From assembly GCA_036639955.1 (NCBI GenBank), contig JAVWHP010000006.1, positions 38,738-102,737 of the forward strand: a stretch of DNA of 64,000 bases, in the 5' to 3' direction. Shown here one piece after another: positions 43,526-53,417 of the stretch. How positions within the stretch are numbered: the first letter of the stretch is position 1; each line of letters opens with the position of its first letter. The position numbers were made by a program, and so were the translations under genes. The notes under the pieces are model-generated. The model saw nothing but the letters and a program-made list of their open reading frames with translations. It did no database searches and was not told the origin of the DNA. The DNA is from JAVWHP01 sp036639955. Its GTDB lineage: Bacteria; Bacillota_I; Bacilli_A; Erysipelotrichales; Erysipelotrichaceae.

Positions 43526-44083
43526 ATGTTAATAAATAACGATACAATAGTTAAAGATAATGAAAGCATTATTAGAAATAAATCTGAAGTGGTTTCATTG
43601 CCTATTAGCAAAGAGGATAGAAAAATTTTAATGGACATGTTAAATTATGTTAGAAGATCTAGAGATCCTGAAATAGCAGAAGCTGAAAACTTAAGAGCAG
43701 CAGTTGGTATTTCAGCAGTTCAAATAGGAATTTTAAAACAACTTATCGCAATTGTTTTTGATGAAAGTGAAGATGAAGTAATAGAATTAGCTTTAGTTAA
43801 TCCTAGGATAGTTTCTCACTCTGTTCAAAGTAGCTATTTAAAAACAGGTGAAGGTTGCTTATCAGTTTTAGATGAACATGTTGGTTACGTACCAAGACAT
43901 GCTAGAGTAACTATTAAAGCTTATGACTTATTACAGGAAAAAGAGATAACACTTAAAGCTAAGGGATACTTTTCTATAATTTTACAACATGAAATAGATC
44001 ATTTAACTGGTGGGTTATTTTATGATCATATTAATAGTGCAGATCCATGGAAAAAACTTAAGGATGCAATAGAAGTTGAATAA
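43526..44083 (+). CDS. def: Peptide deformylase
   Basis: Removes the formyl group from nascent proteins. All three motifs are seen: GISAVQIG (61-68), EGCLSV (Cys111, metal ligand) and QHEIDHLTGGLFYD (His155, Glu156, His159). The 185-residue length and insertions match the Gram-positive type 2 enzymes. AGAGGTACGGG precedes the start. It is a separate unit upstream of rnj. Confidence 0.96.
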   Translation: MLINNDTIVKDNESIIRNKSEVVSLPISKEDRKILMDMLNYVRRSRDPEIAEAENLRAAVGISAVQIGILKQLIAIVFDESEDEVIELALVNPRIVSHSVQSSYLKTGEGCLSVLDEHVGYVPRHARVTIKAYDLLQEKEITLKAKGYFSIILQHEIDHLTGGLFYDHINSADPWKKLKDAIEVE

Positions 44084-44178
44084 TTAGGTATAAATATGCA
44101 TTTATGCTTTAATTATTCCGATAATATGGTATAATTAAACATAGTAAAAATATGGTGCAAATCATGAAAGGAGTTTTT

Positions 44179-45987
44179 ATGAATTATAGTGATAAAAATA
44201 AAGCGCCGAGAGTTATCCAAGGTAACAAAACCACATATAATAGAATGATTCCACGCAGAACAGATACACTTGTTTATGCGTTGGGAGGTCTAGGTGAAGT
44301 CGGTAAAAACATGTACTGTTTTGAACATGAAGATGAGATTCTTATTATCGACTCAGGTGTGCGTTTTCCAGAGGAAAATTTGCTCGGTGTTGACTATGTA
44401 ATTCCAGATTATGGTTACCTAGTTAAAAATAAATTTAAGAAAAAAACATTAATTATAACACATGGACATGAAGATCATATAGGAGGTATACCTTTCCTAT
44501 TGAAAACAGTTCATATCGATGTTATTTATGCTTCACGTTTTGCTGTAGCATTAATTAATCGTAAACTTGAAGAAAGAAAAATGCTAAGAGGAGTTAAAAT
44601 AGTAGAAGTTAATGAAGATAGTAAAGTGCTTACTAAGTACTTTACTTGTGGATTCTTTAATACTACACATTCAATTCCCGATTCATTAGGAGTAGTTATC
44701 AACACACCTAATGGAAGAATAGTACATACAGGAGATTTTAAATTTGATTTAACTCCAGTAGGAACTAACTCAGATTATCAAAAAATGGCTTTCCTTGGAC
44801 AAGTTGGAGTTCACTTATTATTAAGTGATTCGACTAATGCAGAAGTTGAAGGCTTCTCTATATCAGAAAAGAAAGTAGCTACTGCTATCTTAGATGTAAT
44901 GAGAAATACAGAAGGACGTTTAATCGTTGCTACATTTGCTAGTAATGTATATCGTGTTTCACAAATCTTAGAAGCAGCTGTTGCTTGTGGAAGAAAAGTT
45001 ATTATATTCGGTCGTTCAATGGAAAACGTTGTAACAATCGGACGTAAGCTAGGTACTATTAAAGTAGGAGAACAACATTTTGTTACTCCAGACCAATTAA
45101 ATGCAATACCAGCTAATAAACTTTGTATCGTATGTACAGGTTCTCAAGGAGAACCTCTAGCAGCTTTATCTAGAATTGCTAATGGAACTCACCGTTATAT
45201 TAAGCTTATGCCTAATGATACTGTTGTATTCTCAAGTAATCCAATCCCTGGTAATGGTGATAGTGTAAATCATGTATTAAATAAGTTATTTAGAGCAGGT
45301 GCCAATGTACTTACTAAATCTATATTAACTAACTTACATACAACAGGACATGCTTCTCAAGAAGAACAAAAACTTATGCTGCAGTTATTTAAGCCAGATT
45401 ATTTTATGCCAATTCATGGTGAATATAAAATGCTTAAAATGCATGCTAAGTATGGAGAAGAAACTGGTGTAAAAAAAGAAAATATCTTCACTTGTGCTAA
45501 TGGTGATGTCTTAATTTTAAGAGATAACCATGTATATGAAACAAGTATTAGAGTGCCTGCTGATGATATTTATGTTGATGGAAACGATATATCTGGTGTT
45601 AGTACAGCAGTTCTTAAAGATCGTAAAATACTATCTGATAATGGACTAGTTGCTGTAATAGTATCAATTGATTCTCGTGTTAATAAAATTATGTGTAAAC
45701 CTGTAATAGTTTCTAGAGGTTTTGTATTCATTAAAGATTCTCAAACACTATTAAAGGAAGCAGAACAAGTTGTTTACAATGCTTTAAAAGATAGAATGGC
45801 AACAAAAACTACATTTGGTGAAATTAAAAACACGATCAGAAGTTCATTAGAACCATTCTTATATAATAAAACACATCGTAACCCGATTGTTATCCCTGTA
45901 ATCTTAAACTCTAAAGAGGCTATGCAACAAATGGCTAATCTAAGAGCACAAAGAGCTAACAATCCTCATTCTAATACACAACATTAA
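44179..45987 (+). CDS. rnj: Ribonuclease J
   Basis: Metallo-beta-lactamase/beta-CASP ribonuclease of about 602 residues that degrades and matures RNA from the 5' end. The zinc motif THGHEDHIGGIPFLL lies near residues 94-108. GDFKFDLTPVG, the beta-CASP motifs (SDSTNAEVEGFSISE, ATFASNVYRVSQI, GSQGEPLAALSRIANG) and a C-terminal domain follow. I start at ATG 44179, behind GAAAGGAG; a longer frame from 44152 has no ribosome binding site. The promoter has an extended -10 (TGG-TATAAT, about 44129-44134). A clear terminator follows. Confidence 0.95.
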   Translation: MNYSDKNKAPRVIQGNKTTYNRMIPRRTDTLVYALGGLGEVGKNMYCFEHEDEILIIDSGVRFPEENLLGVDYVIPDYGYLVKNKFKKKTLIITHGHEDHIGGIPFLLKTVHIDVIYASRFAVALINRKLEERKMLRGVKIVEVNEDSKVLTKYFTCGFFNTTHSIPDSLGVVINTPNGRIVHTGDFKFDLTPVGTNSDYQKMAFLGQVGVHLLLSDSTNAEVEGFSISEKKVATAILDVMRNTEGRLIVATFASNVYRVSQILEAAVACGRKVIIFGRSMENVVTIGRKLGTIKVGEQHFVTPDQLNAIPANKLCIVCTGSQGEPLAALSRIANGTHRYIKLMPNDTVVFSSNPIPGNGDSVNHVLNKLFRAGANVLTKSILTNLHTTGHASQEEQKLMLQLFKPDYFMPIHGEYKMLKMHAKYGEETGVKKENIFTCANGDVLILRDNHVYETSIRVPADDIYVDGNDISGVSTAVLKDRKILSDNGLVAVIVSIDSRVNKIMCKPVIVSRGFVFIKDSQTLLKEAEQVVYNALKDRMATKTTFGEIKNTIRSSLEPFLYNKTHRNPIVIPVILNSKEAMQQMANLRAQRANNPHSNTQH

Positions 45988-45988
45988 T

Positions 45989-46011
45989 AAAAGGGCATTT
46001 GCCCTTTTTTC
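45989..46011 (+). terminator. Terminator of rnj
   Basis: Stem AAAAGGGC/GCCCTTTT with an ATTT loop and six T residues. Confidence 0.93.
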
Positions 46012-46051
46012 ATATTCAGATTTATGTTAAAATATAATAAGGAGTGATAAG

Positions 46052-46906
46052 ATGAATCGTATATTAAAAATAATTTTAACTCTATTAGTATTTGTTGCTA
46101 TTATAGTAGGTATCTTATTTTATGGTATCTACATAAGTGTTGGTAAAGTTAGTATTCATTATGAAACTAGTGTATCTTCTAAGATATCACCTGATATGAA
46201 TAATGTTCAAATAGCATTTATTTCAGATATTAACTATAACAGTTTTATGAAAAAAGAACGTTTAGTTCCTATGCTTGAAAAACTTAATAATGCTCATCCT
46301 GAAGTAGTTCTTTTTGGTGGAGATATGTTTGACCAGGTTGATTTGAGTATACCTGATGCTTCTATTCAAGAGGAATTAACTGCATTGCTTAAGTCAATTG
46401 AAGCTCCGCTTGGTAAATTTGCTGTCTTAGGTGAATCTGATATGACTAATCCTGAAATGAAGGAAACTGTTACTAGAATTTTAAAGAATGCTGATTTTGA
46501 ATTAATTACTAATAATAATATTCAACTTCATAATGGTACTAAGGCTAGTATTAATCTTGTTGGTGTTGATTGTGCAGATGCTGGTTCTCCTGATATAGAC
46601 GCTGCTTTTAAAAATATTAGTCCGGAAAACTTTACCTTAGTTTTCACGCATGCTCCTGATATTATTGATAGTTTTCCTATGAATGGAATTGACGTCGTAT
46701 TAGCTGGACATACTCATGGTGGTCAAGTTAGAGTTCCCTTTTATACTGTTATAAATGATAAACCTTATGGCGAGAAATATAACTATGGTAAATATAATCT
46801 TAATTCTACAGAACTATTTGTTAGTAATGGTCTTGGTACTATCCAAGTAGATATGCGTTTATTTTCTCCACCTCAGATAGTAATTTATCGAATTGTTTCA
46901 CAATAA
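46052..46906 (+). CDS. Membrane-anchored metallophosphoesterase (YkuE-like)
   Basis: Calcineurin-type phosphoesterase of 284 residues with one N-terminal membrane helix (residues about 5-30), so the catalytic domain is outside. Metal-binding motifs are FISDINYN (usually SDLH; here the His is replaced by Asn), LFGGDMFD, LGESDMTN (usually GNHD/E) and LAGHTHGGQVR. Two of the four common metal-site motifs are thus altered. Relatives act on lipid A precursors or wall-linked phosphodiesters; here activity may be changed or lost. Hairpins at 46922-46980 follow the gene. Confidence 0.82.
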   Translation: MNRILKIILTLLVFVAIIVGILFYGIYISVGKVSIHYETSVSSKISPDMNNVQIAFISDINYNSFMKKERLVPMLEKLNNAHPEVVLFGGDMFDQVDLSIPDASIQEELTALLKSIEAPLGKFAVLGESDMTNPEMKETVTRILKNADFELITNNNIQLHNGTKASINLVGVDCADAGSPDIDAAFKNISPENFTLVFTHAPDIIDSFPMNGIDVVLAGHTHGGQVRVPFYTVINDKPYGEKYNYGKYNLNSTELFVSNGLGTIQVDMRLFSPPQIVIYRIVSQ

Positions 46907-46991
46907 TAAATTTAAAGATAAAAAAGTCCATAAATAAGGACTATATGCTAGTTTTTTGTTAGTTTAAATAAACTAACAAACATGATATAAA

Positions 46992-47020
46992 AAAATAGAT
47001 TCCTAATGGGAATCTATTTT
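46992..47020. terminator. Bidirectional terminator between the phosphoesterase and sirtuin genes
   Basis: Perfect 12-base stem AAAATAGATTCC/GGAATCTATTTT around a five-base loop, T-rich on both sides, between convergent genes. Confidence 0.9.
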
Positions 47021-47025
47021 CTACT

Positions 47026-47766
47026 TTATATATCACTAGGTATAACTTCATCAAGAACATTAGCAATAGAATCGTGGATAACAATATCAGCACGTTCATC
47101 TAGTTTAGTTTCATCCTTATTAATTAGTACTAGTGTTTTACCTTTAAAATAGCGTAATAACCCAGCAGCTGGGTAAACTACTAAAGACGTTCCACCAATT
47201 ATCAATACATCAGCCTTGCTTATGTATTCTACAGCACGATCAACAGTAGAATTGTCTAATATTTCTTCATATAAAACTACATCTGGTTTAATAACACCTT
47301 TACAACGACGACAAGTAGGAACTTTTTTAGACTTCTTAAATTCTAGCATTTCCTCTAAAGTATACGACGTATTACAATCCTTACAGTAATTACGCAATAT
47401 GCTACCATGAAGTTCTAATACATTCTTACTACCAGCACTTTGATGAAGACCATCAATATTCTGTGTAATAACAGCCTTAAGTTTACCTTGCTTCTCTAAC
47501 CTAGCTAATGCATAATGAGCACGATTAGGTAAAGCCTCAGGATAAACTAAATTATTAAAATAGAATTTATAAAAATCCTTAGTTTTCTTATTAAAATAAG
47601 AAGCAGAAAGCATCATCTCAACAGGAGGTTTACCAAAACGTTTAATCTTGTTAATCCCCTGAGTGCTTCTGAAATCCGGTATATTACTCTCAGTAGAAAT
47701 ACCAGCACCGCCAAAAAAGACAATGTTATCATTTTCTTCAATGATCTTTTTAAGTTCCTCGTACAT
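47026..47766 (-). CDS. NAD-dependent protein deacylase (Sir2 family)
   Basis: Sirtuin of 246 residues that removes acyl groups from lysines using NAD. It has GGAGISTESNIPDFRSTQGI, the TQNIDGLHQ motif, the catalytic histidine in ELHGS, a zinc site formed by two CxxC pairs (CKDC, CRRC) and PDVVLYEE and GGTSLVVYPAAG. Bacterial CobB-type length. It is a single gene between two convergent or divergent units. Confidence 0.94.
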   Translation of the reverse strand: MYEELKKIIEENDNIVFFGGAGISTESNIPDFRSTQGINKIKRFGKPPVEMMLSASYFNKKTKDFYKFYFNNLVYPEALPNRAHYALARLEKQGKLKAVITQNIDGLHQSAGSKNVLELHGSILRNYCKDCNTSYTLEEMLEFKKSKKVPTCRRCKGVIKPDVVLYEEILDNSTVDRAVEYISKADVLIIGGTSLVVYPAAGLLRYFKGKTLVLINKDETKLDERADIVIHDSIANVLDEVIPSDI

Positions 47767-47973
47767 CCTATCACTCTTTTCTTACCTTTTAATTTTACCA
47801 TTTAATTAATTATTATTCTACCTCTTTTTTTAAATCTTTTTATATTTATAATAATTTTACTATATATTATGAAATATGAGCTGATTTTACCTGAAATTAA
47901 GCCTTACTTTGCTTTACTTATAAATATATACATGTTATTATAAAACAATTAACCAAAAGAAATGAGGTAATCT

Positions 47974-49710
47974 ATGAAATTAATTTTTAAATATTTAAAG
48001 AAATATAAGAAATGGGTCATAATAGATATTATTTCTGTATGTTCATTCGCTTTAGCTGAGCTTGGAATTCCAACGCTTGTTGCGAATATTGTTAATGTAG
48101 GAATTGCTAACAATGATACAGAATATATGTTTAGAATGGCCATTATTATGGTAATACTAGCGCTCTTAAGTACTGTAGGAATGATAGTGTTAGGATATGT
48201 TTCTTCATATATATCTACAAGTATTACTCGTGATATTAGAAATGATATGTTTATAAAAACGCAAAGTTTTTCACATGCTGAGTATGATAAATTTGGCGTG
48301 TCATCTTTAATTACTAGAGTAGGAAACGATGCCTTCCAAGTTCAACAGTTTGTTAATGTACTATTAAGGACTGCTGTAATGGCACCATTTATGTTTGTCT
48401 TATCAACATTCCTTATATTGAACACATCGCTACAGTTAGCTAGTGTTATAGCAATAACAATACCAATAATTATATTAGGTGTAATAGCTATTGCTCACTT
48501 CAGTGAGCCAATTAGTAATGCTCAGCAAAAAGGAATGGACCGCTTAGTAAAAATATCACGAGAAAACATTACTGGGGTTCGTGTTATAAGATCATTTACT
48601 AATGATGTTTATGAAGATGAACGCTTTAAAAAAGAGAGTGTTATATATGCTAATAATTGTAAAAGATTATATAAGTTAATGAATATATCTCAACCAGCAT
48701 TCTTTCTATTATTAAATCTAGCGTCTTTACCTATATTTTATATTAGTGCTAATTTAATTAATATTCAAGCTTTACAAGTAGGATCTTTAATTGCTTTTAT
48801 GGAATATCTATTTCATGCTATGTTTTCTATCATGCTATTCTCTAGTGTATTTATAATGTATCCTAGAGCATCTGTTTCAGCTAATAGAATAGAACAGGTA
48901 TTAAACAGTCCTATAAGTATTAAGAATAATCCAAATGCTATAAAAGAGTATAGTTATGGTAATGATATCACTTTAAGATTTGATAATGTAAGCTTCTATT
49001 ACCCTGACTCTACTAATAAAGTTTTAAATTCTATAAGTTTTAGTGCTAAAAAAGGGGAAACTATCGCTTTTATTGGATCTACTGGTAGTGGTAAATCTAC
49101 ATTAATTCAATTGATACCACGTTTTTATGATGTTAGTGAAGGTTCTATTTATATTAATGATATTAATATTAATGATTACGATTTAAATACCCTAAGATCT
49201 ATTATCGGTTATATACCTCAAAAAGCTAAATTATTTAGTGGTACAATAAGTGACAATATAAAATTAGGTAAAAAAGAAGCTAGTTATGATGAATTAATAA
49301 ATTCTAGTAGGACCGCCCAAGCCTACGAATTTATTAATAGTAAAGAAAATAAATTTAATGAATTATTAAGTGAAGGTGGTTCTAATGTTTCAGGTGGTCA
49401 AAAACAAAGATTAAGTATTGCTAGAGCTTTAATTAGAAAACCTAGTATTTATATATTTGATGATTCTTTCTCTGCTTTAGATTATAAGACTGATGCTACA
49501 CTTAGATCTGCTTTAAGAAATGAAACTAAGGATGCTATTACTTTAATTGTTGCTCAACGTATTTCTTCTATTAAGGATGCAAATAAGATTATTGTTCTTA
49601 ATGAAGGTCATATTATTGGAGATGGAACACACATTGAATTACTAAAGAATTGTTCTATATATTATGAAATAGCCGCTTCTCAACTTAGTGAGGAGGAATT
49701 AAAACGATGA
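47974..49710 (+). CDS. ABC exporter half-transporter, subunit 1 (degenerate catalytic site)
   Basis: Six-helix membrane domain (1-310) fused to an ATPase domain. Walker A is GSTGSGKST and the signature NVSGGQKQR is normal, but Walker B reads IYIFDDSFSALD with Asp instead of the catalytic Glu. This is the pattern of the non-catalytic half of heterodimeric exporters such as TM287/288, LmrCD or BmrCD. It overlaps the next gene by four bases (ATGA). Export of a drug, lipid or peptide is likely but the substrate is unknown. Confidence 0.92.
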   Translation: MKLIFKYLKKYKKWVIIDIISVCSFALAELGIPTLVANIVNVGIANNDTEYMFRMAIIMVILALLSTVGMIVLGYVSSYISTSITRDIRNDMFIKTQSFSHAEYDKFGVSSLITRVGNDAFQVQQFVNVLLRTAVMAPFMFVLSTFLILNTSLQLASVIAITIPIIILGVIAIAHFSEPISNAQQKGMDRLVKISRENITGVRVIRSFTNDVYEDERFKKESVIYANNCKRLYKLMNISQPAFFLLLNLASLPIFYISANLINIQALQVGSLIAFMEYLFHAMFSIMLFSSVFIMYPRASVSANRIEQVLNSPISIKNNPNAIKEYSYGNDITLRFDNVSFYYPDSTNKVLNSISFSAKKGETIAFIGSTGSGKSTLIQLIPRFYDVSEGSIYINDININDYDLNTLRSIIGYIPQKAKLFSGTISDNIKLGKKEASYDELINSSRTAQAYEFINSKENKFNELLSEGGSNVSGGQKQRLSIARALIRKPSIYIFDDSFSALDYKTDATLRSALRNETKDAITLIVAQRISSIKDANKIIVLNEGHIIGDGTHIELLKNCSIYYEIAASQLSEEELKR

Positions 49711-51467
49711 AAAAATATTATAAATTATTTGTAAGACCTCATCTTAAAGGTATTTTTATAGGTATTATTGCTATAGCAACTTCTGCTTTTATAAGTGCTA
49801 TAGCCCCAGTAATAAGTGGTAAAATAACTACTCAGCTAGCTACCGATTCCATCAACATCCTCAATTCAGTTGATGGAGCATCGGTTAACTTTTCGTACAT
49901 CTTAAATATTATTAAAATACTAGGTATGTTATACGTTGCTGCTGCGCTTCTTACCTATTCATCAACATGGATATTAACTAATGAAATGCAAAATATGATG
50001 AATGAGGTAAGATGCGAAGTATCTAGAAAGATTCATAACTTACCTGTAAGTTATTTTGATGCTCACCCCTTAGGTGATGTCTTATCAAGAGTAAGTAATG
50101 ATATTGAAGTATTAGCTGTAGCATTATTTCAAAGTTTTAGCCAAATGATAACAACAGTTTTAACTGTTGTATTATGTGCTATTATAATGATTAAGATTAA
50201 TTTATTATTAGCTTTTGTAGCATTAATGATAATACCTTGTTCTCTTATTATATCTAAAGTATTAGTTAAGTTATCTCAAAAGCATTTTAATGAACAACAA
50301 AGTATGCTTGGAAAGCTTAATGGTTGTACACAAGAGATGTTTACTAACTTCACAGAGATAAAACTATATGGTAAACAAGATGATGCTATAGAAGAATTTA
50401 AAACAATAAATGAAGAATTAAAAAAGAGTGGTCATCATGCTCAATTTGTATCGAGTATAATGAATCCTTTGATCGCTTTGAGTACTTATTTGATAATAAT
50501 TATTGTTGCGATATTAGGAGCATTTAATATATTAGCTGGAAGTTTAAGTATAGGTAATTTACAGGCTTTTATTAGATATATATGGCAAGTTTATGAACCT
50601 ATATCTACAGTAAGTCAGTTATCTAGTAGTATACAGTCAGCTATATCTGCTGCAAAGCGAGTATATGAATTCTTAGAAGAGGAAGAAGAATTAGAAACAA
50701 TTAAGGATCCAAATATGAGTTTCAATCCTACTAACATATCTTCTATAAAATTCGATCATGTTAAGTTTGCTTATAATGAATCTAATCCATTAATATCAGA
50801 TTTATCATTTGATGTAAAAGAAGGTCAAATGGTAGCAATAGTAGGACCTACTGGTGGTGGTAAAACAACATTAATTAATTTATTAATGAGATTCTATCGA
50901 GTTAATTCTGGTTCTATTCTTATTAATGGCACTAATATAAATGATATAAGTAGTAATGATCTTCATGCTTTATTTGGTATGGTGCTCCAAGATACTTGGT
51001 TATTTAATGGTACTATTATGGATAATATACGATATGGTAATCCTAATGCTAGTGATTATGATGTTTATGCTGCTGCTAAAGCAGCTAATGTTGATCACTT
51101 CATTCATACGCTACAAGATGAATATAAACTAGTACTTGATGAAGAAAGCAATAATATATCAATTGGAGAAAAACAACTTCTTACAATTGCAAGAGCTCTA
51201 TTAGCTAATCCTAAGATACTTATATTAGATGAAGCTACTTCAAGTATTGATACACGTTTAGAATCGCTTATACAGAACGCAATGCATTCATTATTGCATG
51301 AACGCACTAGCTTTGTAATAGCTCATCGTTTATCTACAATTAGAAGTGCAGATTTAATCTTAGTAGTTAATAATGGAGATATTATAGAATCTGGAACACA
51401 TGAATCATTAATAGCAGATAAAGGATTTTATGCTAACCTATATAATTCACAATTTGAAGTAAATTAA
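49707..51467 (+). CDS. ABC exporter half-transporter, subunit 2 (catalytic)
   Basis: Partner of the preceding gene, 586 residues: membrane domain (1-330) and ATPase domain with Walker A GPTGGGKTT and Walker B ILILDEATSSID with the catalytic Glu intact. Its signature motif is altered (NISIGEKQ in place of LSGGQ). The two proteins therefore complement each other: one composite ATP site is canonical (Walker motifs from subunit 2, signature from subunit 1) and one is degenerate. A terminator follows. Confidence 0.93.
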   Translation: MKKYYKLFVRPHLKGIFIGIIAIATSAFISAIAPVISGKITTQLATDSINILNSVDGASVNFSYILNIIKILGMLYVAAALLTYSSTWILTNEMQNMMNEVRCEVSRKIHNLPVSYFDAHPLGDVLSRVSNDIEVLAVALFQSFSQMITTVLTVVLCAIIMIKINLLLAFVALMIIPCSLIISKVLVKLSQKHFNEQQSMLGKLNGCTQEMFTNFTEIKLYGKQDDAIEEFKTINEELKKSGHHAQFVSSIMNPLIALSTYLIIIIVAILGAFNILAGSLSIGNLQAFIRYIWQVYEPISTVSQLSSSIQSAISAAKRVYEFLEEEEELETIKDPNMSFNPTNISSIKFDHVKFAYNESNPLISDLSFDVKEGQMVAIVGPTGGGKTTLINLLMRFYRVNSGSILINGTNINDISSNDLHALFGMVLQDTWLFNGTIMDNIRYGNPNASDYDVYAAAKAANVDHFIHTLQDEYKLVLDEESNNISIGEKQLLTIARALLANPKILILDEATSSIDTRLESLIQNAMHSLLHERTSFVIAHRLSTIRSADLILVVNNGDIIESGTHESLIADKGFYANLYNSQFEVN

Positions 51468-51495
51468 AGATATTCCGAAGAATATCTTTTTTTTT
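51466..51495 (+). terminator. Terminator of the ABC exporter operon
   Basis: Ten-base stem AAAGATATTC/GAATATCTTT, CGAA tetraloop, then a run of T. The convergent gene's stop codon lies at its edge. Confidence 0.92.
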
Positions 51496-52426
51496 ATAAG
51501 TTATAAGTAATAATTATTTTATTGATTTCATCTTTACAGCTGTCATATTGATACTGGTTCTTTTCATATATCATCTTTAAATAATGTAACATTCTTTTAA
51601 CATTAGCATTTATCTCCAATAGATATCCACAAGCACTAGCTATTTTAGCATTAACCATCCTATCAGTATAAACATCATCAAATATATAGTCACTAAGCTT
51701 TGGTAATTGTTCTATTTCAATATCTTTCATAAATAAACTATCAACAGTTAATATTTGTTTTTTAAAGTTATTTAAATCCCCTTTTATAGATGATAATTCT
51801 CTTTGAGCATCTTCAATATTACCATTTTTTGCAAAATTAGCAAATATTCCTTTTTGTATATAATCCACTTTACTTGATTCTTCTGTAAGTTTTAAAGAAT
51901 CTAAAGCTTTATTTAATCCTTGAACTACTTTATTACCTGCATTTATAGTAGCTTCTATATTCTCATTTTTAGCATTTAAACTTACTAATAAATTTTCTAA
52001 TTTAAAAATTTCTTCGTTCGCAGTGCCATTTATTTCTTTACGTTTAGTTGCTATTAAATTATTATATATTACTTCGGTATCTGAGAGTGTATCTAATTCT
52101 GATAATACTCTATTATAATCAAATTCTAAGTATTCTAAATCTGTTTGCAGTTGTTTATAATCCAATATATTACGACAACTGTTAGCTTCTTCTCTTTTTA
52201 ATGAATCTTTCTTACGTCCATTAAAAGAACTTAATATATTTTTAACACTAATTTTTTCTAGCATTAAAACATCTAATTCAGAAGCCTCTATACTATTTCT
52301 AATATTTTTAATTCTTAGTTTCAATTCAGTTATTTCAATTTCAAGATTCTTAGCTTCTAATTGAAGTTTATCACGATGATGAATATTAAATTCAGCTTCT
52401 AATATATTTTTATTTAATTCTTGCAT
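51494..52426 (-). CDS. Unknown coiled-coil protein
   Basis: Protein of 310 residues, without signal peptide or membrane helix, rich in Leu, Lys, Glu, Asn and Ile. Long heptad-like stretches suggest coiled coils at about 1-60, 85-125 and 140-235. The last 70 residues (LSDYIFDDVYTDRMVNAKIASACGYLLEINANVKRMLHYL) may be a separate helical bundle. I do not recognise the family. It lies downstream of a membrane-anchored unknown protein in the same direction, with a terminator between the two genes. Confidence 0.65.
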   Translation of the reverse strand: MQELNKNILEAEFNIHHRDKLQLEAKNLEIEITELKLRIKNIRNSIEASELDVLMLEKISVKNILSSFNGRKKDSLKREEANSCRNILDYKQLQTDLEYLEFDYNRVLSELDTLSDTEVIYNNLIATKRKEINGTANEEIFKLENLLVSLNAKNENIEATINAGNKVVQGLNKALDSLKLTEESSKVDYIQKGIFANFAKNGNIEDAQRELSSIKGDLNNFKKQILTVDSLFMKDIEIEQLPKLSDYIFDDVYTDRMVNAKIASACGYLLEINANVKRMLHYLKMIYEKNQYQYDSCKDEINKIIITYNL

Positions 52427-52463
52427 AGAATCACCTCTTAACTTATTTTAACATAATTTTTAT

Positions 52464-52498
52464 AAAAAAAACCGTTAATTAATTAATTAGCGGTTTTT
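52464..52498. terminator. Terminator overlapping the end of gene 52483-53271
   Basis: Stem AAAACCG/CGGTTTT extended by a TTAATTAA-rich centre, T-rich on both strands; on the minus strand it ends the unknown membrane-anchored gene. Confidence 0.75.
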
Positions 52499-53271
52499 AT
52501 AATAAATGTCATAGGATAAGATAGAGTATGATCTAAATTAGTGAAACTATATGTGATATTGAAACTATAAGTAGCTGGACTATATTCCTTATAACTTAGA
52601 AAATATTTAGTTTTACCCGTAGTATAAAAACTTGAATTATCATATTCAGTATTAACATAAGTTATATTGACTGAACCACCATGAGTATCATTAACATTTA
52701 TACTAGGAACATTAGCTGGAGTATTACTAGAAAATTTATAAGTTAGTTCAAGAATTACTCCTTTTCCTAATGTAGGATCTATTGTTTCATAATATTTAAA
52801 ATTAGGACTTAAAATATAATCTATTTTAACATTGGTAGAACTTGTAACTATTTTATCTGATTCTAAGATAACTCTTAATTCAAAAGGATTAGAACCTGTA
52901 GGGATATTTACAATACCAAATGGTAAAATATAAGAAGAAGAACCTGTTACATTAGCAATAACAATATCATTATAATATAATTCTACTTTTTTGATAGAAT
53001 CATTAATACCATTTAAATCCCAATTAAAGAAGATAGAGTTATCATTTTTGAATTTACCAGTAAAGTCAGATATCTTATTAGTTATTTTTTCTTCTTCTTT
53101 ATTAGTTTCTGAATTAGGTATTTCAGCATCTTCATTAATAGAAATATTAGGATTATTTTTAGTAGGATTAATAAAGTAATTACCTATTAGAATAATTAAA
53201 AATATAACCATAGCTAATAAGATACTAACAAATACTTTATTACGATATATAAATGATTTTAGTTTTTTCAT
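52483..53271 (-). CDS. Unknown membrane-anchored extracellular protein
   Basis: Protein of 262 residues with one N-terminal membrane helix (about 12-33, VFVSILLAMVIFLIILIGNYF) and no cleavage motif, so the rest should face outside. An Asn/Glu-rich linker (34-65) leads into a beta-rich part with repeated Thr/Ser/Asn strands (SIFFNWDLNGIN, GVILELTYKFSS, SYKEYSPATYSFNITYSF), suggesting one or two Ig- or fibronectin-like domains. Family unknown. GGAGGTAATATG precedes the start. Confidence 0.65.
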   Translation of the reverse strand: MKKLKSFIYRNKVFVSILLAMVIFLIILIGNYFINPTKNNPNISINEDAEIPNSETNKEEEKITNKISDFTGKFKNDNSIFFNWDLNGINDSIKKVELYYNDIVIANVTGSSSYILPFGIVNIPTGSNPFELRVILESDKIVTSSTNVKIDYILSPNFKYYETIDPTLGKGVILELTYKFSSNTPANVPSINVNDTHGGSVNITYVNTEYDNSSFYTTGKTKYFLSYKEYSPATYSFNITYSFTNLDHTLSYPMTFIIKTAN

Positions 53272-53374
53272 ATTACCTCCTAAAGCTTTATATATATTAT
53301 ACTATTAATTTAAAATAATGCTATGCATTTAGTGTTTTATGTTTATAATTACTAGTTATAAACTTAATATATAT

Positions 53375-53400
53375 AAAAAGAAGCTATTTTATAGCTTCTT
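53375..53400 (-). terminator. Terminator of metY
   Basis: Stem AAGAAGCTAT/ATAGCTTCTT with a T run on the minus strand, shortly after the stop codon. Confidence 0.88.
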
Positions 53401-53417
53401 AATTAATAATTAAAGAT

